Part shown: piece after piece, positions 24,797 to 35,439 of the stretch
Layout: each line of letters starts with the position of its first letter
Numbering within the stretch: position 1 is the first letter of the stretch
Assembly (NCBI GenBank): GCA_038503075.1
Contig: JBCAML010000006.1
Location: 124,001 to 188,000, forward strand
DNA: 64,000 bases
DNA from: Gyromitra esculenta
Lineage: Eukaryota > Ascomycota > Pezizomycetes > Pezizales > Discinaceae
Direction of reading: 5' to 3'
The notes under the pieces: generated by a model
What the model was told of the DNA's origin: nothing
Seen by the model: only the letters and a program-made list of their open reading frames with translations
The model's database searches: none
Position numbers and translations under genes: made by a program

Positions 24797-25905
24797 TCAG
24801 GCCGTTGTGGCCTCCTCCTTGCGCCCCGCCTTTGACAGTTCAAACTTCATCTCCAAGTAGGCGCCAGAAGTTATAGGCTCCCACTTTCTTACAGCAGACC
24901 CAGCTTCTCTGCCCTTACCATTATTTTGGACCCACTCCTTCCAGTTCTGCGAAAGTGGCAAAACATCCACGAGATAGTCTGGGTTCCCATGGCAGAAAAA
25001 TGGAATACTGAATCGATGGGATCCTGGTGGCGGAGCAAGGACTCGGTGTTCAGGAGAGGGGTAGACTCCATTGGTGAACCTCGAGAGGAGGTCGCCAACA
25101 TTGACCACGAGAGCGTTTGGAACTGGGCGAACCTGCGAACTCAGTATTATAATCAGTTAGGTATTCCCGAAGAGAAAACTGCTGACGTAGTAGGGATTTC
25201 TAAGGGAAGCAGAAGCGGCTGGGTAACAGTTACTATACATACCGGAATAAATGACTCTGAATCCGGGTCGAAGACTTGCAGTCCTCCCACGTTGTCCTGC
25301 CATAATATAGTCATCAAACTCCAATCCGAATGTAATCCCGCTCCGATGCGTTCTTCTCCATCATCAATGTTTGCCCCCTCTTCGTTATCTCCAGCGAAAT
25401 AATGAATCAATCGGAAACTTGTTGATGGTTTGAAAAAATATTCATCGAAATATGATTTATCTAATCCAAGGCCTTCTGCGATATATCCCGCGACCGTCTT
25501 CGACAGTTCCTCCATGGCAGGGTGATATGTACGACAGCACTGTTTAAACCCGATTAACCCATTCTCTTCTGTTTCTACAGGCCAACCTGAATCTTCATCG
25601 TACACTATCGATGTGGTGCTAAAGCTTTCGTTCAAGTCAGGCTTGCCGCGTGACGCTTGGAGAGAATATGTTTGAAACGCTTCATAGCCCGATACCATGT
25701 AGTTGGCTCTTGTGAACCGAAGTTTCTCTGAGTTGGGCAGGACAAAGAAACGTTTGGCATAGTCGAAAAGGGTTTCTTGGATCAAGTGCGGGAGCTGGTA
25801 TGAAGTGATTTGGAAAAAACCATGTGTTAGACAGGCTGTACGGATGAGGTTTACTACTGTTGGGCGTGGGAGCGAAAGATCGATAGTGGGAATTGTAGGG
25901 GGCAT
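24797..25905 (-). CDS. 2-oxoglutarate/Fe(II)-dependent oxygenase
   Basis: Two exons, 25243-25905 and 24797-25132, split by a 110-nt phase-0 intron (GTATGT..GCAG), giving 332 residues, a normal length for the family. The N-terminal DIOX_N-type region includes HGFFQI (about residues 28-33), a FFVLP..EK segment and PDLNESF. The iron ligands are His192 and Asp194 (the HSDWS motif) and His250 (SPEHRV). The RxS motif for 2-oxoglutarate is Arg261-Phe-Ser263. The enzyme should couple decarboxylation of 2-oxoglutarate to hydroxylation or a related oxidation of a small molecule, in the cytosol (no targeting signal is seen). Its substrate cannot be read from sequence; relatives include isopenicillin-N-synthase-like and GA-oxidase-like enzymes. 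The frame is open upstream to 26244, but the family N-terminus fits the ATG at 25905, where the protein reads MPPTIPTIDLS. No biosynthetic neighbours are present. Confidence 0.92.
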
Positions 25906-27418
25906 TTTTTTTTCCCCTTTCGCTTGATATTTCTTGGCTGCGTAAGGCTGTCTTGTGTTCTCAAGTAGGAAGGTCTTTAGAACCCTTGGGAAGAGGAAGA
26001 GGAATAGGTGCTGGGGTTGATTGTTATTATAGCTTATAGTAGTGTGAGATCCCGGTTGCATCACGCCTGTCTGACGAAGCCATAGAGAGGCTTTACAACT
26101 GCCAAGACTATGAATAGTTGGGGTTACACATAAATTAAGCATGTTACCGATCGCGACCTCCTCTCCGATGAAGTGGCTGTTGAGGACTTGTCCATGAAAA
26201 TGCCTCAACAGGGTTGGTAAAGCCATCAGAGTTGCGAGAAACATCTACCTATCCCTGATGATATTCTCACGGCAAAATTCGAGCGCTGTAAAATCTACTC
26301 AAAACTCTCTATTTGATAAACTCGAGTGTTGCTCGATATAGTTATTATATTATCATACGGCTGACTGCGCCATAACCCACATCGAGGATCCCTAGACAGG
26401 TTTTCCACTCTCTCGTATTGGTGGGCTATTTTGGGAACGGATTACTATATATCATGTGGTTTGAGGGTTAGGGGTATCAAGGGAAATGATTGGTGGAATC
26501 TTGCAAAACACTATATACATCGAGCCTATGGGATGACCAATAATCATCTGTAGTAAATAAAAAGATATCTCTCACATAAAATGTAACATAAGAGACAATA
26601 CTTTATGTCGGATGCCTTAAATTTTCCGGTGCATAACTGGGTTAACTACATGCTTGAATCTGATTCCTGCCCACCGAGTGAATTTTTTCGGCCAAAACTA
26701 GAGCCTAATCAATGAAAACCGAAAAGTTTCGCTCTACTGATGATTGGGTCTCAGAAATCGAGTTGCATCTAACGTGGGGGAGCTTGTTTTTTCAGAATCC
26801 ACTCTAACAGCAGGACAATGCTTTGCAGGGGATGCCCCACATGGTAGGTCTTGCAGCATAACACTGGCTAGAATTCTTATTGGTTAAATGCACGTGGGAG
26901 CTCGGCAAGCTTGGGATTCATTATTGCATGCTCGACTGCGGTTAGGTATCAGATCATTTTAGTGGCTAAACCACTGGGTGGGTCGACCTAGGGTAAAGTT
27001 CTGTAGTCCAAGCCGGACCGTCAATTTTGTGGTGCGATAATTCGTTCCCGCGATTGTGAGTTGGTTACATGTGTGTGTACCTTTAGCATGTGGTATCTAT
27101 TTTATTTTACACGGTCTAGTAATCGAGTGACTTCTTATGATGACTATGAAGACCACCGGGTTACGCACTCTCATTCGGCGTGTCGAAGCCTAGCTACGTA
27201 CGATAATCTGGCCTTTCTAGATAATAGATTAACTAGTCCGCGTGTATCATGATTTTATAATTTATTTGACTGAATTGGATTGAGATACTGTTAATACTGA
27301 CCATTCGATAAATCTATTTGGGGTAAACAATAACCATAGACTCACTAAACGAACCACCCATGTCAAACTAGAGTGATAGGATTGAATGTGATGCTTAGAC
27401 CTTAACCTTTGTATTGTG

Positions 27419-27430
27419 AAATATCACTCA
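27419..27430 (+). repeat. dispersed motif, variant AAATATCACTCA
   Basis: Last base differs from consensus. It lies 234 bases from an inverted exact copy at 27653-27664. Confidence 0.45.
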
Positions 27431-27652
27431 TAGACATCGAAGTCTTGGAAGCTATTTGCTTATTCGTTTGTTACATGTAATTTCCAAGGTTAGAACTGCT
27501 CATCGCTACCAGTGACCTTAAAGATTTAATAGCGATAAAGCAATAAGCATCTAGGCGGCTGAGAGTGGTTTGATATCATACTAAAATAGCTCGGATTAAA
27601 CCTAGGACTGATGGATATTTGCGTTGAGCGGATTGGTGACTGTGCGGATATT

Positions 27653-27664
27653 CGAGTGATATTT
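27653..27664 (-). repeat. dispersed motif AAATATCACTCG, inverted copy
   Basis: Exact copy on the minus strand, in inverted orientation to the variant at 27419. The pair could mark the ends of a short element of about 245 bp. Confidence 0.5.
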
Positions 27665-27995
27665 TGTGATTATGAACACATCAACGTCTCCTCGGAGATG
27701 GGCTAATCCTCTACAGAGGCAGAACCCTCAGATTGTAGAGTGACTCGGGAAGTGGTCAAAGTATGATACACGCCAATGCACATGAAATTTATAGATTAAG
27801 ATAAGTAAGCATCTCAAACACTCTGTGACCTCTTAAAGTAGAGGGAGATGCGTAAAAATAAGGTCTGGATCATGACACAATACTTGCGAGGCTATGTCGC
27901 GGCTCGTCTAGTGTATGCACTAGTTACATATATTGAACCCATCCTTCTCTTGACTCCACATCACCACCCTCCCTAATTAAGCCCCGACTATAATC

Positions 27996-28726
27996 ATGGT
28001 AGGTATATCCAGTGCATCGTTTATATTGGTTCCATTCAACTAACAATGATAGCCCCCCAAAACGCTCCCTCCACAGGCTAAACTAAACCTCATTCTTGCG
28101 TACTTTCACACAACCAACACGGCCCACTCCATTAAAGATCTCGAGAAGTCGCTTCCTGGTGCAGCTGGAATCTCACCCATGGTCGTCAAAGACTTCCTCA
28201 CTGCACTCTCGGACGAGGGGCTGATCCGTGTCGAGAAAATCGGCTCTGGAAACTGGTACTGGTCTTTTAAGAGTGACGAGAAGAAGCAAAAAAGACGAGT
28301 TCTGGATGGACTTGAGAAAGAACTTGAGAAAACTGGAAAGACCATTCAGGCCATCAAGACGGCGTTGGAGACAGAGGGAATTGGGGAGGATGAGTTAGAG
28401 CTGAGGAGAACCATGGCTGCGAGGATCGAGGTGCTGTTGAAGACAAAAGAGGAACTGGAGGATGAGTTTAAGAGGTGTGACCCTGCAGCTATCGACGTGA
28501 AAAGGATAGAAATCGAAAAGATGAAGGCAAGTGTGAATATATGTACTGGTATGTTTTAGATAAGTCGTGACTTCGTTTGATATTGCCTTTTAATGATGTG
28601 GTGAGCGGGCTAGATAATCTTTACACACTCGAGAGTTATGTGCGTGAAGCTACAAGCAACGACAAGGAGAAAATGGAAGCGTGTAGGAAGATGTTTGGCA
28701 TGGAAGAGGAGTTGGAGTATGTTTGA
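27996..28726 (+). CDS. MND1: meiotic nuclear division protein 1
   Basis: Three exons: 27996-27998 (the ATG alone), 28053-28548 and 28614-28726, giving 203 residues, close to the family's usual ~210-220. Intron 1 (54 nt) has GTAGGT, an ACTAAC branch site and TAG. Intron 2 (65 nt, phase 1) has GTATGT and TAG and joins ...VNICT to DNLYTLESYV, matching the family's WTDN segment (Trp is Cys here). The N-terminus reads M-PPKTLPPQAK, close to the usual MAPKTLPP start. Residues ~10-70 form the winged-helix DNA-binding domain (YFHTT..SIKDLEKSLP, GLIRVEKIGSGNWYWSF); a charged coiled coil follows (~75-145), then a short helical C-terminus. Mnd1 pairs with Hop2 and stimulates Dmc1/Rad51 strand invasion between homologues in meiosis. 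It implies a sexual cycle or its recent retention. No frame damage is seen. Confidence 0.95.
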
Positions 28727-29099
28727 AGATAAGAGTGGGTCGGGGCTGAATGTGAGAGGGCGAGAACTAGAAGATATGCAGGCAGGGCGAGGGGGCGGGG
28801 CCAAGTGTAGTTCAGCAGCATATATTTCGTCGACTCTTGTGCTAGGGATTTTAATTAACGTCATTCTTAAAGCGTAGTGCCTACGACTACCTGAGTGGTA
28901 CTTTGGCGTTATCTCGAGTCATTTACGATAACCGACAAGCCTCGAGAGTTCTGAAAATTGGAACTAAGGGTACAGCAGCATATCAAATGTTTGCGGTAAA
29001 TATGAACGCCAATGGGAGATAAATATTCACTACGAGCTTAGTCCAGAATAGATCCAACAAGCACCCTAAAGCGTGTTTTTAGCGAAGCATTGCTTCAAC
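28727..29099. other. short intergenic stretch between convergent genes
   Basis: About 370 bases between the 3' ends of MND1 and the unrecognised minus-strand gene; I see nothing beyond 3' flanks. Confidence 0.6.
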
Positions 29100-30341
29100 T
29101 CAAGTTACTAAGATATGAGCTTGAGCCCTGGAACCGTTTTCGACAATAGCTTGTGAGATATATTTCCAATCCCTCGGGTCCTCCAAGCTCACGCAAAATA
29201 TTTTGTCACCTATACTAACCTTCAATCCTAAGATCGATTGGTGAAGTTTTAAGTGGTGTCTCTTACGGATCTTGTCGATGAGGTCGGAAAGCGACAAGGG
29301 ATCCGCGCCATAGATGAGCTTAATCTCGTCTGATGCATTAAGACGAGTTTCGAGGACAAAATCCAAGCACTGATGCAGATCTGGGATGGTTACACCGCTT
29401 TCAGAGAAGACGCTGCTGTGTCGAGAATCTGTTTCAATGGTATTTGAGGGAGTATCGCTTGCAGAAGAGACGTCTCCTATATCTATCTCGATGACAGCTG
29501 GTACTTTTCGAGACCGTAGCACACGTCTTTCGACGGAGCTTGCAGGTTCTCCTTCTAGCGGAATGTGATGGGTGACCTTTTTGGAGCGTGTAGGGTGGTC
29601 GTATCGGTGTTTCCCTAGCGATTCGTTTAGCTCGGAGTCGATATCGATAACCACGAAGGGTTTGCGGTGCTTGATTTTGGATTCACAGACGAAAAGTTTG
29701 TGCTTCAAGCGACGAATCATTTCTGTTGTTGCTTGCTGCTGGGTGGTTCCTGGGCTTGGGGAATTGCCGTACCCCAATTTACTTTGCCTGTGAGCACCCC
29801 AGAGTAGCGCACTACTGCGTCGCCCCTGCCCCGGTGCAGTTACTAATAGGGAACATTCAGTTCCACTTCCAAAATCGTCAGAGTACCCTTCCAGTATCCC
29901 TTCTTCGGATATCGTGCCGAACGATTGCCGAGGCCGTTGGGTTTTTGAGAGTATCTGGTTCTTCTTCTCAATTCTGGACTGCCGTTTCACTATGTTTGCG
30001 GCAAACATAACTGCTTCCCTTAAAAAGCCTCTAATCCTGCCAAGCTCAGCCGGCGTCCTGCTTATGTAGTGTCACCGAACGACATACCTATCTCTCTCTG
30101 TCTCAAGACTCCACTTCCTCGCTATTCCTTGGCCCCAATACAGATTTCCGATGCCATCATCAATGAAACCATCCAACCATTTTTCCCAAGCCCTTCGCCG
30201 CTGTATCGGCCATGGCCCTTCCAGGCCAACGCGATTCTTCGGGTTTCCGAGATGTGATCTCAGCAGGTCCTTAAAAAGGCTGAATTCAATTTCCGAAAAG
30301 GCACATTTTTGCTGCAGGAGCTCCCAGGACGTCGATGGCAT
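29100..30341 (-). CDS. unrecognised protein with a possible ubiquitin-like C-terminal fold
   Basis: The longer exon, 29100-30018, is clear. I join it to 30088-30341 through a 69-nt phase-2 intron (GTATGT donor, TTTTTAAG acceptor), giving 390 residues. Residues 1-84 look like a compact domain rich in Trp and charged residues (SEIEFSLFKDLL, RRRAWEKWLDGFIDDGI). The middle is basic and probably disordered. It contains two segments of similar form, PFVVIDIDSE and PAVIEIDIGD, which resemble SUMO-interacting motifs (a hydrophobic V/I core next to acids). The last ~90 residues (EIKLIYGADPLSLSDLIDKI to AQAHILVT) alternate strands and helices in the way a ubiquitin- or PB1-like domain would. I do not recognise a named family and assign no function. 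If the acceptor is wrong, the protein would start at an ATG at 30008 with 302 residues. The gene converges on MND1. Confidence 0.6.
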
Positions 30342-31680
30342 ATGTAATGAGGAATGGCAAGGCGATTGGGAGAGGCGCGGTGTTAGTTTGTTATGATGCA
30401 GGGAGTTACGGTTGGTGGATTACTGTTACTTGGCGGATAGGGGGCCAGGGCTTGGCAAGGACTACTGAAGGGGTACAGGATTATGGATAGGATAGTTTAA
30501 GTAAATACGGACTATTAGAAGGGTACAGGATTATTAGAAGGGTACAGGACTATAAGAAGGGCACAAAATACCAGCGTCTTTTCCATAGTCCTGTTGCTCC
30601 TGTACCCTCTCGATAGTTATATGCCAAGCTCTGACCCCTGTCCGCCGAGTGGTAGTATCTCCTGTACTACTGGCCAAAAAATAAAGTTTGTTCGGTTTGA
30701 TACCTAACAGCGACACTCCTCAGACAGATTGAACCCCACCATAACCACTAAAGCCAGCAGATATGTAAGAAAACTTCTTAGGGCTACAGGAAAACACACT
30801 AATAGAGGCGAGTTTTAATCTTTATGCAGAAATTGGGGTTCGTTGTTGTTGAGGTGTTTTCCGTTGCTCGTACCGAACCGAATAGACTTCATTTTTTAGC
30901 CAGTAACTTAGCAGAAACGTAGTAGGCTATATGGTATAAGTTTCTATATTCAGCAACAGTGCGATCTGGGCCTGCAGCGCCCAAGTCAGTTAAGGCGATA
31001 GTGGAAAGTAAAGCCTGTAGATCGATCCTTAAACCTACATCTTCTGCTCTACGCTTCTAGAGCGCCGGGTTGGGTGTTGGCAGCAAAGTTCGAGCTTTAG
31101 TTAATTATGAATTATCAAGTACTTTTTATCGTATCATCGATTCTACACCGTCATCATCTATTGTCTTCAGCTGACCTAAGATACAATCGAAACAGTCACC
31201 TCGGACCCCCTTCTATTCTCCATGATTCCACCTGAGATATATTTCCAGTCTCTTTGCTCGTCCGTGTCTACGCTAAAGAGCTCGTTGGCATCTTCACCTT
31301 GATATCCTGAATCTTTAGCTCGGGTACCAAACGATGCTTTTTACGTATTATTTCGAGGGGTTGGTTTTTGTAGAGGAGACTGGTTTCTCGTTAGAAACCA
31401 ACCTGATCGGGTCTGGAAATGCTGTGTTGTATCTAGCAACGGCTCAGACTAGGATCAGGGTAAAAACTTCCAATTAAGATTAAAGACCCACAGTCCCCAC
31501 AATCTCCACAAGGAAATACCACAACTAAGTATAGATAAAGCGTGATATCCATAAAGATCTTTAAACGCCAACCAACAATGTCTATGTAGTAGCAGTAGTA
31601 TGTATATTTGCTCTCCAGAGCACCAAGTCTATCCAAAAAAAAAAACCGCAGCAACTGCCAGCTCCCGTCATCACCCTCAC
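30342..31680. other. intergenic DNA with a short repeat cluster
   Basis: It lies between the start of the unrecognised gene and the end of YIF1. It holds a degenerate tandem/inverted repeat at 30460-30617. Small frames at 30534-30716 and 31433-31705 (minus) overlap the repeats or the YIF1 3' flank and look spurious. Confidence 0.5.
30460..30617. repeat. degenerate tandem repeat GAAGGGTACAGGA with an inverted copy
   Basis: GAAGGGGTACAGGA at about 30467, GAAGGGTACAGG at about 30518 and again 19 bases later, then a decayed GAAGGGCACAA about 18 bases further. An inverted copy (CTCCTGTACCCTCTCGATAGT) lies at 30597-30617, so the segment could fold back on itself. Confidence 0.65.
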
Positions 31681-32835
31681 CTAAAACTTTGTTGAAAGCA
31701 ACCACATAAACGCCAGCTGCACCCCATAACTATAAAAAAACAAAAACTGCATTCTGCGGTTCTTTTGTCCTCTATCTACCCTCTGCTCGCCTCCCGCGCT
31801 TTCCGGTAATAATACATATTTGAGACTCCGCAACTGCTCCCCCCGCTCATTAGTATAGCTATAATACGCTCCTACTATGGGGAATAGTTACGTACCAGAA
31901 AGAATGCATTCGCATTGAAACAATACGCACCGACCGCCCACGCGGCCCATCCAGGGAATACCGCACCGGCAGCAAGTATCACGATGATCCCCACGAACTT
32001 GTATCCACTGTACGCGACCAGATCCAGCAGCTGACTCTCGTTCGTGATGGAGAGGAGGTAGCAGCCGATCTTGAGAATGCCGATCTCGAGAAGGACGATG
32101 GTGAAAGCGAAAGAAGCGGTATATCCAAGTTGCTCGGGGTTGAAGTGGCCGGCAAGGCCAGAGAGAAGGGTAGATGTAAGAATGTAGGTTGTGAGCGCCA
32201 TCACTACCAGGTGTCAGTGGAAACACCAGCCCGATGCAGTAGGGGAGGAGAAAGGGGGGGTACATACCTGGGATGTACATATCGGGACTATTAATATCGT
32301 CCCGCGGGGGGAGAAAGAACCCTTCTACCTGTCCGTTCGCTCCGGTCCGCTGGGATCCGGCACGGGACCAGGGTTTGTGGCGCCATGGAAGCAGCACCAG
32401 AGACAGCTTCCGGAGGACGTAGCTGTTGGATACGTCGAAGTAGTGTTTCAACACGCCAACCTGAATATATTTCCCAAACTACACCACCCAATTCTTAGCT
32501 TCCATCTCAACTTGTATTCCCCCTCCCCTCCCCCACACATCCCGGCGCAGAGGACATACGTTTTGCTCCACATAGGCGCCGGCGGCTTCGGTCGCCCGCC
32601 CTCCCACCTGGAACGCCATCTGCGTCGTAGGGTCGTTGAAGAAATCGCCATATACGTGTTGCTGCTGCGGCATAGCTGATCCATGGGCAGACTGGGCGGC
32701 ATAGGGTGAATTGTAATTGCCAGATATTTCTGGTGGTGAAGGAGAGTGCATGACGGGGATAGGCACGTGGTGCTGCGGCACCGGGTGGTGGAGTGGCGGC
32801 GTTGCAGATGCGCGGAGATAATTGGTGCGCTGCAT
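31681..32835 (-). CDS. YIF1: Golgi/ER transport protein Yif1 (Hrf1 family)
   Basis: Four exons: 32560-32835, 32268-32478, 31896-32203 and 31681-31833, with introns of 81, 64 and 62 nt, giving 315 residues (yeast Yif1 is similar in length). All joins restore family sequence: VEQN/FGKYIQVGVLKHYF, PDMYIP/VMALTTYI and FFL/LRSLKYVLLP. The N-terminal ~70 residues are a Pro/His-rich cytosolic tail. YGDFFNDPTTQMAFQVG marks the start of the conserved domain, and about five membrane segments follow in the C-terminal half. Yif1 works with Yip1 and Yos1 and binds Ypt-type Rab GTPases to help ER-to-Golgi vesicle transport. The second acceptor choice (TAG before TTTGGG at 32478) matters: a nearer CAG would delete the FGKYIQ segment. 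Nothing looks damaged. Confidence 0.95.
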
Positions 32836-34083
32836 GATGGATGATGGTAGATGGCAGGAGGAATTGAAGGAATAGGGGGTATTGTGAAGTGGTGAGATGT
32901 GAATTGGAGATTGAGAGGGACGTGATGTGTGATGATGGGCTTTTTAGGGAGCCGGGGTTTTTTTTTGACCGCTGGCACCATAGCTATGCTATGTATGCAG
33001 GAACTAGGAACGGGTAGAGCATAAGGGGCACATGCAGGGGTGGGCTTTGGCGAGAGAATCGAGTATATACGAGCAATCGTGTTTTTGTGCAGCAGGAGGA
33101 GGAGGAGATTGTGGCTCTTGACAGATGTAAAGATGCTTCAATCGGTAACATTTTAACCACTTTCCGCAGTGTGGTAGGAAACAATTAATCTTCGGCTGCA
33201 CCTCCCGCTTTCGGCCATCACATATCCTCACTCGGTAGTCTCTACTATTTCTTCCCTCGCCGCTCCCACTACCTTCGCTATCCGCATCACATATGAGATA
33301 ATATTGTATGATAGTCTCTTGATATCAATAAGAGTAGTTTTCCACAAAGTTATCTAAGCTCTAGTTTAGATTACTGGAAGTCACAGCGACTGCATGTAGT
33401 CATGATGCCCAGCCGCCGGCAATTACAATACCAATAGTCCTACTACGTATGCTGAATTTAGCTGCGGCACACAAGTCTTCTGGGGAAAGTACGGTTGCGC
33501 GCAGTTAGGGCTCTATTCTATCAGGTAACTTGAAAACACTAAAGGTCGCAAATTGAAAGTCCTGTTATCAGCCCATCTCGATGCCAATAATACTGACAAC
33601 CGATAGTTTTCGCCGAGTAGTTGCTTTGCTGTCCCCTTTATCGCTCCCGCAAAATCATTATTCCATCGTCCCTTGCCTGGCTGTCATTTTACTCCAGACT
33701 AGCTGCTCCTTCGGGATTTCGTGTCACCCTTGGCGGAACAAGAGCGCTAGAGACGAAAGAGCTAAGAAGACACATATACGGAAACTATAAGAGGTCGCGG
33801 GCGCTGGCAAAAACGAGGGTACAACTTGAATCTAATATTTTACAGGAGTTAGTAGTATTAAAGCTGAGAGAGTTACCTCAAACAAGCGCCAAACCCTAAT
33901 AGGGCGAGAGCCTGTGAATATCTAAACTATCTATCATATATTCGGCTTTCCTCGCGAACCTGGGAGCTCCTTTAAGCAAACTCATATATTCTTAATAAAA
34001 AAAAACCTAAACTATATGTATATTATGTATTATGCACACCTTTGCAAAAGGGCGAAACAAAACAACGCACTTACCATTCTTGG

Positions 34084-34110
34084 GTAGATAGATAGATCTA
34101 GATAGATAGA
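34084..34110. repeat. GATA-type microsatellite
   Basis: Imperfect tandem TAGA units interrupted by a TC in the centre. Confidence 0.75.
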
Positions 34111-34170
34111 TTAATCATACAACCATTCTTAGGTACCCAAGTGGAGGTTTACTCGCAACCCCATGGTTCT

Positions 34171-34182
34171 CCCCCCCCCCCC
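34171..34182. repeat. homopolymer C12
   Basis: Twelve consecutive C. The nearby run of seven C, an A-rich loop and nine G at 34258-34286 could form a hairpin; length here is prone to sequencing error. Confidence 0.7.
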
Positions 34183-35439
34183 TCAACAAATAAATAAATT
34201 TCAACCCTACGAAAACTGCATTAATATTAAACAGAGCCATGAAATGAATACCATTACCCACCCCCCCAACAAAAAAAGGGGGGGGGCTAAATACGAGAAA
34301 GGCAGGTTTTACACCACCCACAATGGTAAAAGAAAAAGAAAAGAAAAAGAAAACACCAACATATTCATTTCACATGAGTCGAAATAACCACTCATCCCAC
34401 TCATCTCTTCATCACCACCTCTAAACCCTCAGTAGGAAAACCCCCCCCCGCGCCAAACTACATCTACCATACCATACCATACTATCGATTGCAAACACGT
34501 GTGCATGCCCGAGCTATCGACACGAAGGGCCACCCTCCACTCCACTCCATCATATATATATATATGAGAAAGTTCCGTAGTCTGCAGGGCCGGGCTGGTG
34601 TTACGTATTTGAATAGGGTCAACAGCGATGAAAAGACGCTTGGCAAAAAATATAATAAAATTTCAGCACCGAGGAAATTATGCGAGTGATGGTTTGTGAG
34701 GAGGATGCATCCAGCATTCCTGGCTGTGGGCTGGAATGGCTATTTTTTTGTGCCTCGGTCTGCGTTTCGTGCCTCGGTCCACGAGCTGGGCTTGGTCTTG
34801 ATGTTTAATTTACGTTCCTGGCTACTTGGCCTATAGTGCTGTATACTAGTAGAGCCTATACGCTCATTCAGTTGATCGGTAGGATGTTGATTCTGCAGCG
34901 AGGAGCGGATGGCTAAGTCTGTGCGTAGGAGTAGTTCAGTTTACTTGTGGAATTTAGTCATGCGACAGTGGTAGTTGCGCTCCCAACCTGATATATGCAT
35001 TTGCTGAAATATATACCGTTCTGGGCGCTCAATTGAACCTGAACACAAAAAACAGAATAAAACAAAAACGATTGACTCCATCCCAATGACCGTGCCCCAG
35101 CTCCAACCGCTCGCCTATCCCTTTTTCCCTACAGTCTCATAGAAGGAAAGCCTAAGTTAAAGAAGAAAATAAAAAAAATAAAAAACAAAGGGGAAAAAAA
35201 ACGAATGGAACACGAAATAGAAACTAAGTAAATATAGTAAGACCTGCCAAAAAAGAAAACCCCGATTTCCGCATTTTCGAACAAAATAAATAAATATAAA
35301 AGAATACAAGTATTTACTCCCCATCTGTGATGACCATCCAGCACCTAAGTATGAAAACGATAAGCTTTTAAAGTGATGTGCAATAAACAGAACTTAGAAC
35401 GAGCGATAAACCCTCTTCCTTCACTGGGTTATGTGACCG

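Larger units (their letters stand above)
25906..27995. other. intergenic region between divergent oxygenase and MND1 genes
   Basis: About 2.1 kb carrying the promoters of two divergently transcribed genes. The frame of the oxygenase stays open on the minus strand up to 26244 but does not look coding. Two copies of the dispersed motif lie at 27419 (variant) and 27653 (exact), and TACATGTA at 27472. An open frame at 27061-27252 has no recognisable product. Confidence 0.5.
32836..35439. other. intergenic DNA, simple repeats only
   Basis: It runs between YIF1 (upstream side) and the palF 3' end. It contains a GATA-type repeat at 34084-34110, a poly-C run at 34171-34182, a C7-loop-G9 stretch near 34258-34286, TA repeats near 34552-34564 and A-rich DNA near 35160-35230. 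Frames under about 95 codons show no product I recognise. Confidence 0.55.

Noticed and set aside
25906..26244. N-terminal extension of the oxygenase
   Set aside because: The frame is open, but the extension adds about 113 residues with no family similarity; the ATG at 25905 gives the expected N-terminus.
32479..32835. Reading through the first YIF1 intron or using the nearer CAG acceptor
   Set aside because: Read-through loses the conserved domain, and the nearer acceptor deletes the FGKYIQ segment expected in Yif1.
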